DNA from: Typha latifolia
Lineage: Eukaryota; Streptophyta; Magnoliopsida; Poales; Typhaceae
Direction: 5' to 3'
Length of the DNA stretch: 64,000 nucleotides
Assembly: GCA_019914945.1 (NCBI GenBank)
Contig: CM034100.1
Location: 9,497,096-9,561,095 of the forward strand
Shown here: positions 11,901 through 25,800 of the stretch, in pieces
Layout: each line of letters begins with the position of its first letter
Position numbering within the stretch: position 1 is the first letter of the stretch
Notes under the pieces: model-generated
The model's database searches: none
The model's input: the letters and a program-made list of their open reading frames with translations, nothing else
Told to the model about the DNA's origin: nothing
Translations under genes and position numbers: made by a program

Positions 11901-14900
11901 ATTATTTAAGCAAAGTAAAGAAATTTCATGTCAATCATTATATTAATCAAATAGAATGCTCATCCTCATCCTGATGGACTGACGGCATTGGACTGATATC
12001 GAGGAGGCATGATATAGGCATCAGATGGCTGACAGGAACTTGGTTCAGTCTAATTAAATCTTAGGGTGAATATTTGTGATCTATAATATATACCTCTAAA
12101 TTATTAGGGCTTCTTTTCGTAAGATGATAAGACTTGTCCCTTGCATCCAAGATTTATTGTTTGAAATAGCTTCTTCAAAAATGAGAGTAAGCTGCGTACA
12201 TCTTTTATGTCAAGACTCCACTTAGGTCATTAGCCTCATAACTCAAACTATTGATGTAATTCCACCTGAATTATTTGATGTAACCTTTCTTTAATTTCAC
12301 TAATTTTTGTGAGCTTTTCAGTGTAAACTTTTTTTTTTCTTTTCCTTTTGGCAAGTCAATAAATGTCCTTCAAGTGTCCAAGAAGTTTCTAAGTTGAGTA
12401 TGCAAAAGGTATCCTAGTGCATGTGGCATTTGCCAATGCACGGTTAGGGGAGGGGACATTCAGGATCCTTCAAGTCTCCTTGATCTGTCACTTCCATGAC
12501 ACCTATGGCGGGCCATGAAGGGACATTCAGGACTTACAAGAGGCTTACTCAAAATTGCATTTGTGTTGGAGTGAAAAAAGAGGCTAATTCAACCAAACTG
12601 GCTTGTGAAGTATGTCAACGTGCTAAGGCGGATTCAACCAAACTGGTTGTTGCGATTCTTGATTGAGATACAGATTGGATATGATCAAACTGGTTCAAAT
12701 TGTATCATTTTCTGTTTTTGTTTTAAAAAAATAAGTTGACTTCTGGCGGGTGTGTTTGAACGCGAGAGGAGGGCATTCGAATATCTGAATAGCGTTCGTA
12801 TATACAGAGCACTATTTTTTGTCCTTCGAACGTCTGAATGGTATTCACATATAGAGAACACTTTTTTTGGCCGTTCAAATGCGATCGAAGTGCGTTCGAA
12901 CGGCCATCGAATGTCTGAATTGCATTCACATATCCAAAGCCCTATTTTTGGCCGTTCGAACACGATCGAGGGGCGTTCGAATGTATGTCGGTTAAGTTGT
13001 TTCGTATTAAGATTTGTTTAGAATTTTTGGACGATTGGCCAGCCTCCAAATATTTGGAAAAACAACCAACTTTGCATTATTGAATATTGAACTTTGTTTT
13101 GCATCTAAACTTGAGCCAAACTTCTCCTTCCTCCTTCCTCCCCCTCGTTATCCAACCCAAGCTTCTTTCTTTGGTTGGAGGATAATCCTCTGTCGCTTCT
13201 CCCTCCTCACTCTAGCGACCAACAATATCTAGAAGCTTCCTTCTCTCACCTCATCTCATTTAAGGTACTAATCCATCCACCATAATCATCATCATCTCCA
13301 TAATCCTAACCACATCATCCACGTCCATCCTGCAACTTCCTAACCTTTGGTCATTATTTCCTTCATATCTTTTGATCAACCTGCCCGATTGACTAGATTT
13401 CAGTTGCATTGGATTCGTAACTTTTAGAGGAATAACATATTCGAATTTTAGATCGTTTCAACAGTTAGATCGATCCTTATTGTCTTCGAAAGTTCTGTGT
13501 TAAGTTCTGCTCAGATTAGCATCTCGGATAAACAATTATCTTCCACAAGGGCGATTGTAACACAGCGGGGCTGTTGCAACTATTACCCATTTTGGATCAG
13601 ATTTGGGAGGATATGACGATGGACTTTATTGAGAGACTACCACAGGTTAGAGGGCACTTCATTATCATGGTTGTGGTTGATCGGTTGACGAAGAGCACAC
13701 ATTTCTCAGCCTTATCACACCCCTACACCACCAAGAAAGTCGCTGAAATTTTTGTGAAGGATGTGGCATGATTGCATGGAATGCCTAGATGTATTGTTTC
13801 AGATCATGACCCAATCTTCATGAGCCACTTTTGGTAAGAATACTTTAAGTAGCAAGGAATTGAATTTAAGATGAGCTCGGCGTATCATCCTCAAACCGAC
13901 GGGCAGTCCAGAGTAATTAATCGCTACATCGAGCAATATTTGAGATGCTTTGTTGAGGAGCAACCCAAGAGGTTGTCACGACCCAAAATTACTAGCCATG
14001 TACCTCAATGCACTTGAGGTACACGAAGCCTTAACTAACATTTTTTTTATAAATTCCAAAATAATAAGAATTTAAATTATGAACAACTAACTCCAATAAT
14101 TATAATTTAATAATAAAGAAACACCAATGCCATCGATAATGTGTCACCAATCAAACTAAATAATCGATGGTTTAGAATAAAATGTCTAATACAACCGATG
14201 GACAAAATAGTAAAATCTTAAGTGGATATGAAGTCTCGGTGCATCTCGCTCAGTTATCACCTGGATCAGCATTTGAAATATTAGAAGAGGGAACCTATGA
14301 GCCAACAAATATAGCTCAGTGAGTGTAATCCATTATAAAACCAAATAAATCCGAATCCATAACATAACTTTTAAAAAAGAAATACAAGTCCAATAATATA
14401 AAATGAGAATCTTACTCAGCTTGCTTATGATAACAATAGTAATAACAGTACAAATAATGACAGAGCAAATCATATCTCATAACGTGATTTGTGTCCATAT
14501 GCTGAATTTCTTTCAATAATAATAATAAAGTCATATGTCTCAACTTGGCACTTGTTCTAAGGATTCACATCAATTACAAGTCATCTCGATGTGTACTCGA
14601 CTCTTTTTCTTATAGTTAATCCAGTTAGGGTCACTAGGAGGTGTCACTATATAATAAACTTACCCTGTCTTTTTCATTAACTATAGATAAAGATTAGAGT
14701 CACCTCAGGGAGATTTCTAATCTAGCTTGAGATTGTTCTTTAAGCGCGCTAGAGTCACCTAAACGGATCATATATTGATCAGGTATAGGACTGTCTCCTG
14801 GACTTCAAGGTAGTCTTAAGTCAGCACAGGGAGATGCACAAAAAATATGTAGCCTGTGTCTGTTCTTAAAGTCCTGTCACGTATCAATTATATTTTTCCA

Positions 14901-17900
14901 CTAATATTATCGATCATATAAATGACTATATGTACTAAGTATATCAATGTATTGGGTCTATATTTTGCACACAGAACATAATAATGCACAAAAATATAAT
15001 AATGTATTTGCACACTAAATTATACGTGATCCGATAAAAAGCACAAAATATGAGATGAATAAATAAAATAAATACGTAAGTGAACTCACTCACCTGTGTC
15101 TAGCTGAAACGACTGAAATCTCTAGTCCATGGGTTAAGAAAAATCACCACATTTAATAATAAATAAATAACATATTTCAATTTAGCCAATATCATGATTT
15201 CTAAAATTTAAAGCCAACTAAATAGTTAAATGGGTTGGTTTAAGTCCATTGGATTCGGCTGGGCTGGGTTGGGCCAAGGCTTAGCAAATAAATTAGCAAT
15301 GGACTGGGTTGTGGGTTAGCCAGCCCATTATTTGCTAATTGATTCGGGTCGGGTCTTGGATCCAAAATCCAACCCGAACCTGTAACAAAAATAAAAGGAA
15401 GGGAAGGGGTTGGCTCGGTCTAACCCAAGCCCCACCCCACCTTTCATCCTAGATCGAGCCAACCCCACCTTTCATCCTCGAGAAGGTCGACGTGAGGAAG
15501 AGAGAGAGAGTCCGGAGGAGAGGTCGCTGTCGGCGGTCATTGGTCACATTAAGCTGCTCCTCGCCACGATCTCGGCCACAGTAACCACACAAGGTGGAGA
15601 GGTTGCTACCGCCAACCAATGCTCTTAACTCACGGTCAGCGGCGATCTGAGCCACAAAGGCTCCAAGGAAGCATGCCTATGCGACGAGGCCAACGGCATG
15701 ACACTTCGGCACATGAGCGTAGCGACTCGAAGCCGTCGGCCGATTCGATTCACCGACAACGCTGCTTCGCTCCAAAAATAGGTATTTTTATTCTAACTTG
15801 TTAAACCGAGGGGTTACCTGAGAGTCATTGAGTGGTCTCTGCTCACTTCGGCAGTGCTTCGGCTATCTGATTCGACAGTGGGTGCTCCGACGGAAAGGAA
15901 AGAGAAAGAGAGAAAGAGAGAAAGAGAGAAGACAGAGAACCCTATACTAGGGGTAGAGTTTTAATTTATAGGATATGTTTTTAAACTGAAATCTGAGATC
16001 AGGTTTGGATTTGGAGTGGCTGAAATCTCTCGGCCACTCCTCCGTTGCGTAACTACAAATGAGAAAGTGAGGGGGGCAGAGGTGGCTAGCTTATTTACCA
16101 CGGGTTGAGTGGTCTTATAACATGCTCACCACACCGCCACTAGGATGACGCCTTTCAAGGCGGTCTATGGACACGCATCACCCACATTGAGGTCCTATGA
16201 CTAATTAAGTCCGTAAGATCTTTTCGAAATAGACTTGGTGCTACAAGAACGAGATAAGATTCTCAAACAGCTCAAGGTTCATCTAGTAGCAGCTTATAAC
16301 GGAATGAAACAAATTTATGACTGCAAGCACCAAGATCGAAGCTATAAAGTGGGCGATTGAGTTTATGTTCGGCCTAAACCATACCGGCAAGTTTCGGTGT
16401 ATCCTATCCCAAATCAAAAGCTAACACATTGTTTCTTTGGCTATTTCAGATCCAAGAGAAGGTGGGAGTAGTGGCTTATAGGCTGGACTTGCCTGAGACA
16501 TCACTAGTTCACCCGATCTTTCATGTGTCTAGCTTGAGAGCCCAAGTTGGACCGATGGAGTCGGTAGCCCCCAAATTATCCAAGCCCGGGGCCGAGGAGA
16601 TTGAGCTCACATCGGGGAAGGTCTTAGCAAGAAGAAGGGTTAGACGTGATAGACAAGGTAACGGAGGTGTTGGTGAGTTGGGTAGGTTAGACACATGATA
16701 GAGCTACATAGGAACCCGAAGAGACATTGGTGGACCGTTTTCACGAATTTGCACTTTGAGGACAAAGTGAGCGGAAGCATGGTGGAGTGATGTGATTCAA
16801 ACTAGGTTGATTTATCTCGTACATGGATACAATCAAAAATTCTATTTCTTGTTTCGATCTCTTATTTTTTTATAATAAATGAGGTTGTCTAGTTGGTGCG
16901 TTCAAACACAAGATAAGGGCGTTCAAACCAAAGTTCGAAAAATCGGGATTGGCCTTTCGGAAAAACGATACGTATCGGTCGGATCGACCATATCGGTCGC
17001 CCAGATCAGATCGGATTTTCTTTAATTATAAAAAATTCTAAATATTATTTAAAAATATAGGAAATTTTTTTAAAATTTAGAAAACATGACAAAAAAAAGA
17101 AAATAATAATTATTCACAAATGAGCCCTAAAGATTAAATAAAATAACTAACTCAAAAGTCAAAACTTCGATGAATACCAAGCTAGCTTTCCTAAATCCCT
17201 GTGGTCGTCTTTATCATAATCACCATAAGTTTGTAAATAATGATGTTTAAGACCTGGTACTCCAAAGAGTGATTGCATCATATCATTTTATCAAGTGGAT
17301 CTTGTTATCTCTTAGGTGGATAATAATCAATATGTGAATCTTGTGTCTGAGGATATTGATGATACTGAGTATAATAACCAACATATAGATCTTGTGATGG
17401 TTCCAAACAATTAATACTTGATGAATCATAGTCATAGGAAGCAACATCCTGATAACGGTGTTGTTGATATTTATATACATCCTCAGTTTCTCTGTCTTTA
17501 ATTCCTATGCTTTCTTGACTTTTCTTAACAAATGTAAACGAGACGATCTCACCACTAGGTATATTATCAGGATCATCAAGATTATCCCTGGCATTAGTAG
17601 CTATACTATCTCTCGCTGCCGAACGATTTGGACTAGTTTCTGCTCTAGTCGTGGTCTTCCCCAATGCCTCAACTAACCATAAGTTATCTCTATCATCTAA
17701 TAATCTATCTTTCACTTCTCTGATCCATAGAGTCAGGGGGCTTTTTTTTTTATCAAAAACATGATTAAATCAATCAACTGATCATTTTTTGTTTTCTTTT
17801 TAAATTTCTCTCCTTCAATCTCATATTATAATGGCAAAATACTAATTTCTCTATTTTTTCCATTGTCAATCGATTACGTATTTTGGCGTGGATAAAAAAA

Positions 17901-20900
17901 AATGTAGTTTAATTTCTTTCACACTATGATAAAGATACAATTTGATTTAAAATCTTCTTTGCTATTGGTGTCAAATTTGGTGCCTCTTCTCATCCATAAA
18001 TGGACCACCATTTAGTTGGACTGTTATGAGATATAGCTGTAGCAACTTTAGTATTACTAAATTGGCTAGCTCTCAATTTATATATCTCCATCTGAAACTT
18101 ATTATTACTTTTTATAAGAAATTGAATATATTAAAACTTAAAATAATTAATAATAAAATTATTAAATTGAATAATAATTTACTTCTCTATCACAAAAGAT
18201 TTGCTTATGAATATCAAGCTTTAATCTACTGATTACTTTTCTAACTCCCAGCAAGACTTTACTATCATTATTGACATTTGTAAATAATTGCAATCTAGGA
18301 TTCTAAAAGTATCTTGTAAAGTTTATAATTTAAAATTTATAAACATTCAAATTTTAAAATATTTAAAATAAATAAATTAATAAACTAATGTTTACTAGCA
18401 ACGTGTATATCTCTATGTAGTTTGTTTTATCTGGAGTTAATCAACTTCCACCACTTTTTATAATTTTTGCCCATATTTTTTTTTATTGACTTTTTTACTA
18501 AATCCATAGTTTCGTATAAGAAATTCATTTCAGACTTGTCGTCACTGTTTATAAGTCATAATACCTTGACAAAAGGCTCAAATATTGTGATGACAATTAT
18601 AATATTATGTTAAAATGTATTTTCAAGAGCCATGTTTTTCAAAACTTTACCTAAAATTTGTTCTTTAGTTTTTATATTCTTAATTTTTGTAGACCACTTT
18701 ATTAATGTAAATATCCATATAATCTCATCTTTATATCGCATTATGCTTTCCAATGCTAGAAAATGAGTGGCAAATTTAGTAATGCCGGGTTTGATAATCT
18801 TTCTACCACTAGTTATTTGCCTAAGCAAATTAAGAACTTAACCATAATTATATATGAAGCTTGTCAATCTCTTACGTTTATGTATTAATATGCTAATTTC
18901 AGAATCTTTGGCAATATCTTCCAACATGAGATCAAGACAATGTGTAGCATATGATGTCCAATATAAATGTTGTTTTTTAATCTGTTTATTACAAGTAATT
19001 GTCCAGCAGCCTTATAATTTGCCCTATTATCAGTAACTACTTGGACTATCCTTTTTTCACCAATTTCTTCTATTACTTCATCCATAAATTGAAAAATTTA
19101 ATTTGCACTTTTAAAATGAACGATAACGTCCACAAACTTCAAAAATATTGTTCCCATGCTTTAGTACATCAACAAAATTAATTATATTTATTTTGTTTTG
19201 TGTACTCTAGTAATTACACATCAGTGTATAACCAAATTCATTCCAATACTTTTTAAAAGTCTCAATATAAGTGTAAAGCTCATCTACTTCTGAGTCAAAA
19301 TATTTAGTAGCTATATCTTTTGAAGTAAGAGACAGATTACTAGGCTTTACTAACTGTATAACATTCATTATGGTGTGATAATAAAGACTATCAGCTACAT
19401 TAATAAAGACTATCAGATTACTAGGTTTTACCAATATGTTTCTTTACATTTTTATCTCTTTGAAAGCTGTCTTGATAGTAGTCTATGTATAACCCCTTTT
19501 TCTTTGAAGATATCCATCAGTCCAATAATTTCAAATCTACTGTAAAACCTGTAACACCAGGGAGTCCCGAACTATTGCCACTATATTCTCTTTCTCCCTA
19601 TACATGAATTGATCTAGATTTTTGAAAGTTAGCACTAGTTCACTATTGTTTCTTCTCATCTCTTCCTCTTTGTGTATTTTTACTTTCTTTCATTGCCCTC
19701 CTTATTTGTCTCTCATTATCCTCCCCACTCTGCTCATTGCTATCATCATCAATATTTTCATGATTATGCATCAAATTTTGATGAATCATTGACTTTCTTC
19801 TTTGTGCAGTTTGTTTATTCTTTTTTTTGATTATTAGATAAGCCAATATTTTCTTTTGACTTCCAAACTAACTTAAGTGCAAGCTGCTACATTTTCTTGT
19901 CTTATAGCTAAATGTTCTTTTAGACGGTTGACATCGCCACTTATCTTTTTTCTACACCAATTGTATTTAACACACTTTTTGTCTTGACTAAGAGCAACGC
20001 AATGTTGCCGGCCAATGTCTATATCTTGTGACTTTTCTTTTAGAACTATTTTAATTTTAATGTAAACAGCTAAATAGAGATCAAATTAAAAATATAATTT
20101 CAGAAATATTTAATCTCAATTTCTGTAAAATAATAATTCAGTAAATATTTAATCCCAATTTCAGCAAATGCAAATATTTAATTACAATTTCAGCAAATGA
20201 AATAATTCAGCAGATATTTAATTTCAAAAAAACTGAGAGTATTTTTTTTTAATAAATTTAAAAAATTATATATCGGAGTTCATCGGAACTAGATCTCTCT
20301 GTTAGAACTTAGAAAGAGAGAGTGAGAAGAAAAGGAGAAAGGAGTGAAACAGAGAAAAGAGTGAGAAGAAAAGAGTACAGAGAAAAAAATAAAAAAAGTG
20401 GTCTGGCTTGGGGACATCAATAATTAATGTCCTGGGGTCAAATTCGGGTCAGATCCATAAGATTTAATTAAAACTAGCCGATCTCGATATGGATTGGCCA
20501 ATCTTAGTCGACCCGACGAACCTTGGTTCAAACGTGCCGTTTGAATGCTTACATTGTGTTCGCACATTAAGAGACTGTTTTGGTCGTTTAAATGCCTCGC
20601 GAGGTCGTTCTAGTTTCTTTAGTTGTTTGATGGATAAGCTAGATGTGGAAGACAACCTTATTAGGATTATTGAAGGAATTATTGAGTTAACATTTCTTCT
20701 TCTCAAATTATTAAGTTAACATTTCTTCTTCGCTCTAACTAAAACTCTCTCGCTCAAATCCTAGCTGTACGTATCCATGTCGTTGGCTACTGTCACGACC
20801 CAAAATAGGAATCATGACCGTCCATGCATCTCAATATGCTTGAAATGCACGAAGCCTTAATAATACTCTCTACGTATACGATGACAAGATAAATAAATAA

Positions 20901-22838
20901 AATGAGAATGTGCTTTATTAAAATTTTATTACTAAATGCAATTAAAATAAAAACAATAGAACTCGTGAGCCAACAACTATAGCTCAGTGAGTGGAATCCA
21001 CTCGAACCAAATAAATTTTAAAACATATTAATGCTGAATAAATTAAACTAAAAGCAACAATATCCATCATAATATGCAATAGGCATGCTCTCTACATAAT
21101 AACAATGATAACAATAGAGAAATTTCACAACTTGTAACCTTGCACGTTTTCAACATATTAACATCCTTTTTGATATTTATACTGTCATATGTCTCAATGG
21201 GTCTAAACCCTGTGGATCCACATCAACTAAAAGTTACCTCGAGATGACGCTCGAGACTTTTCTTCATAGCTGATCCGGTTAGGGTCATCAGAGGGTATCA
21301 CCCTGTGATCAACACACTCTGTCTTTTCCTCTAACTGTTGAGAGAAGTTAGAGTCACCTAGGAAATTTTTTCATACTTCCTAGGACTGTTCCCTAACCCC
21401 GCCAGAGTCACCTAAGAAAGTCACCGCAGTGATCTAATTTAGGATTTTCCCTTGGACTTCCAAATAGACTTGAGTCACCACGGAAAATCGCAAACGATTT
21501 ATACCGGGACTGTTCTCTAAGTCGTATCAATACTAGTCTTATTTTTCTTTTCACAATTTTTCAATATTTGCACGAAGTATGGTGATGCACTGAATATAAT
21601 AATTAAATGCACACAGGAAAATAAAACAATTAAATTTTCGCACGTATGGATGAAATAAATAGATTTGCACACAGAAATTGCAACAATTTAATTTTTACAT
21701 ATAAGGGTGAAATAAATAATTTGCACACAGAAAATTTACATGGTCTAACAAAAATACGAAATACAATAAAATAAATATGTGAGTGAACCCACTCACCTGA
21801 GTCTAGGCAAGACAACCAAAATCTCAAATCTCTAGCCCACGTACTAAAAATCACCACCTTAAATAATAAATAACAATAACATTTTTAATTAAAACAATTA
21901 TTAAAAATGTTTATACAATTCAACCTAAGAATAATTAATTTGGGCTAAAATAAGCCCAAATCAATTGGGCTGGGTTGCAGTTGGCCCGCAGCCCACCCAA
22001 TTAATTCTTAAATGGATTGGGCCAAGGCCCAATCCAAATAGATAATGGAACCGATTCGGGTTCCTTGGATTCGGATCCAACCCGACCCGAATCCAACACT
22101 AAAAGGGAGAAGATCAGACTCGGGCAACCCGAGTCTGTCTTCCCCAAACCGAAGAGAGAGAGAGAAAAAGAGAGGAAAAGAGAGAGAAGGAAGAAGAGAA
22201 AGAGGAAGACGCCGGCGACCGCCACGGCGAAGGTTCGCCGGCCGCACCCCCGGCATCTCAACACCCATACGGTGCCGCCGTCCTCGCGAGGTGGAGGAGA
22301 ACCCGCGAACGGCGGTCGATCCCATGACCGACGGCGACCGGAGCCACGAGGGCTCCAACGGTGACTGCCCACGGCACGAGGCCAACGGCAAGGCACTTCC
22401 AGAGGTAGCGGCTGCGACTCGAAGCCGCCGGCCGGCCAGATTTGCCGACGAGGCCGAAAACCCCCAAATTAGGTATTTCGGATTTACTTATTTAATTTTA
22501 AATTAAACTAGAGGGATGAGAGAGAGCTCACCGGGGAGGAGTGTGGTGGTTCCAATTTCTTCCGGCGACGCTCCGGCTGGCCGATTCCACGGCGACGACT
22601 CCGACGGTGAGAAAGAAGCGACAGAAGGGAGGAAGGAGAGAGAGAAGAGGGCTGGGGGTTATAAGCATTAAGCAGAGAGAGAGAGAGAGATTAGGGTTTA
22701 ATTTATAGTTTAGATGAGGATCAAATCTAATTCGATTCGGATTAGATGAAATCCCTTCTTTCCCGCTGTGCACCGGAGAGGGAGAGGGGAGGGGCTGCAC
22801 GTGCAGAGCACGTGCACCCTCCTCTCTCAACCCAAATA

Positions 22839-22870
<32 letters not shown>

Positions 22871-25800
22871 CTGGTCCTAACAACTATTCCCAACAAAAAG
22901 AAATTTCGTCCTCGAAATTAAAAATGAGCGTAAGGAAAAGATAAAATAATACCGTAATGGACGCTAAGAAGATTAAGGAAATAGCTCTGGATGCTTTTCC
23001 CTCATCTCATCCTCACGCTCCCAAGTTGCTTCCTCTGGCCTGTGGTTTTGCCATAAAATCTTCACGAAGGAGATTACCCTATTTCGAAGAGTTCTTTGCT
23101 GAGTCTCTAGAATTTCCACAGGTTGCTCCTCATAAGATAGATTTTCTCGGATCTCCAAAGGCTCGAAATCGATCACATGGTCTGCACTAGGCACATACTT
23201 TCTCAACATAGATACATGGAAGACATTATACACTTTAGATAGCCTAGATGGTAGTGCTATCTGGTATGCCACCTCTCCAATGCGCCCTAATACCTCAAAA
23301 GGTCCAATAAAGCGAGGACTTAACTTGCCTTTCTTACCAAACCTGATCAATCCTTTCCAAGGTGACACCTTTAGGAAAACCATGTCACCCACTTGAAACT
23401 CAAGTTTTCTTCTCCGGTTATCAGCATAGCTCTTTTGACGGCTTTGAGCTGCAAGAAGCTTTTCCTTGATTTTAACAATTTTCTGCGTGGCATCTTGTAC
23501 TATATCAGGACCCAATAACTGTTTTTCACCAACCTCAAACCAACAAAGTAGAGATCTACATCTCCTACCATACAACGCCTCGTAAGGTGCTAACCCCAAA
23601 CTCGAATGGTAGCTATTATTATATGAGAACTCCATGAGTGGAAGATGATCATCCTAATTTCCTTTCCATTCCAAAGAACATGCTCGCAACATATCCTCAA
23701 GGGTTTGAATTCCTCTCGGATTGTCCATCAGTTTGCGGGTGATAAGCTGAACTGAATCTCAAACGTGTGCCCATAGCTGAATGAAGGCTCCGCCAGAATT
23801 TAGAAACAAAACGAGGATCTCGATCAGTTACGATAGACAAAGGTGCGCCATGGAGTCGGATAATCTCTCTAATATAAAGCTGTGCAAGACGATCTAAAGA
23901 GTAAGTCATACGAATGGTCAAAAAGTGAGCAGACTTAGTAAGTCTGTCCACGATCACCCAAATTGCATCATGATTCGATCTAGTGCGGGGGAGTCCCGAG
24001 ACAAAGTCCATAGTCACATCCTCCCACTTCCATTCCAATAAAGGCAAAGGCTGTAACATCCCTGCAGGCTTTTGGTGCTCAACTTTGACTTGCTGACAAG
24101 TGAGACATCTGGCCACAAAGTTTGCTATGTCCTTTTTCATGCCATTCCACCAGAAGTTTTCTCGCAAATCTCTATACATTTTTGTACTGCCTGGGTGGAT
24201 ACTGAATCCTGAACTATGAGCCTTTGACATAATTTCATTCTTTAACTCCTCACTAGCTGGGACGCAGACTCGATTATGGTACTTGACTAGTCCTTCATCT
24301 GATCTCGAATAGCCAGGAACTTCTCCTTTTTCTAATCCTTCCAAGATCTTCTTGAGGTTGGCATCCTCTAATTGAGCAGTCTGGATGCGATCTAAAAGTG
24401 TAGGTTTGACCACTAGCCGGTTGCAAATAGCTACTCTCTCTAGGTTTGATGTTACTTCAATCTTCAGGCGTCTAAATTCTTCAATAATACACTGCTGACA
24501 AGTAAGTGCTGATAAGTGCCCCTCTGATGATTTCCTGCTCAAAGCATCGGCTACCACATTTGCCTTCCCAGGATGGTAATTAATACTAACATCATAATCC
24601 TTGATTAACTCTAGCCACCTGCGCTGCCTCAAATTAAGTTCTTTCTGAGTGAAAATATACTTGAGGCTTTTGTGATCAGTGAAAATTTCACAAGATTCTC
24701 CATAAAGATAGTGACGCCAAATCTTTAGTGCAAAAACCACTGCAGCCAACTCGAGATCATGAGTAGGATAATTCTTCTCATGAATCTTAAGTTGTCTAGA
24801 TGCATAAGCTATTACCTTTCCATGCTGCATCAAAATACAACCGAGACCCTGTCGGGATGCATCACTGTAAATCACAAAATTGCCACCCTCTGACGGAAGT
24901 GAAAGGATAGGAGCTGAAATCAATCTCTGTTTGAGCACTTGGAAACTATTTTCACAATCATTTGACCACTCAAATTTCACCCCCTTTTTGGTGAGGTGAG
25001 TAAGTGGCAAGGCAATCCGTGAAAATCCCTCCGCAAATCTTCTATAGTAGCCTACCAATCCAAGGAAACTGCGTACTTCAGATACTGTAGTAGGCCTCGG
25101 CCATTTGCTAACAGCTTCGATCTTCTTTTGATCCACCTTGATTCCATCCTTGCTGATTATATGTCCTAAGAATGCAACCTCATCCAACCAAAACTCACAC
25201 TTCTTAAACTTGGCATAAAGTTTCTCCTCACGAAGAGTTTGAAGTATTGTCCTCAGATGTTTCTCATGCTTTTCTTTGCTCTTGGAATAGATCAATATAT
25301 CATCAATGAATATCACAACAAACTGGTCCAAGAAGGTTTTGAAGATCCGGTTCATTAAGTCCATAAAAGCTGCAGGTGCATTTGTAAGGCCAAAAGGCAT
25401 CACCATTCTTCCACCTCTACCGTTGGCAAGGTTTCTCCCAACTTCTAATCTCCCTTGACTGTCAAGCCACCCCTCTTCTTTGGGATCTCGACCACTTCGT
25501 TCCCTTCGTCTATATCCTTTAATCACATCCACCATCCACCTTCACCTCCATACTCATCCATAACTCTAACATCCACTCCACCCGTCACCACCACCATCAC
25601 CCACGTTATTCCGTGTTTTCGTCCCCGTTGCAATTCGAATCTGCGAAGGGCGTAAATACGAAAGTTGTAGATTAGGAATTTACGAATCTAATCCACTTGG
25701 TTTTGTAATTTTCTGACTACAGGGGAATATTTGACGAATATTTTCCCACGGTTGCGGGGACTACTTTCTACTATAAATTTAGATCTTAAAGGAATTGTTT

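Larger units (their letters stand above)
16791..20790 (+). mobile_element. Chromovirus 1 3' LTR, split by a hAT transposon
   Basis: Starts TGTGATTCAAAC at 16791, just after the chromodomain. Its two visible parts are 16791-16928 and 20526-20790. The rest is cut by the family B element that begins at 20791. The LTR shares GTTCAAAC/GTTCGAAC motifs with family F. Confidence 0.7.

Noticed and set aside
22001..22506. Several overlapping 115-153 residue frames on both strands
   Set aside because: They lie in the GC-rich core of a family B LTR and are arginine/proline/serine-rich by composition.
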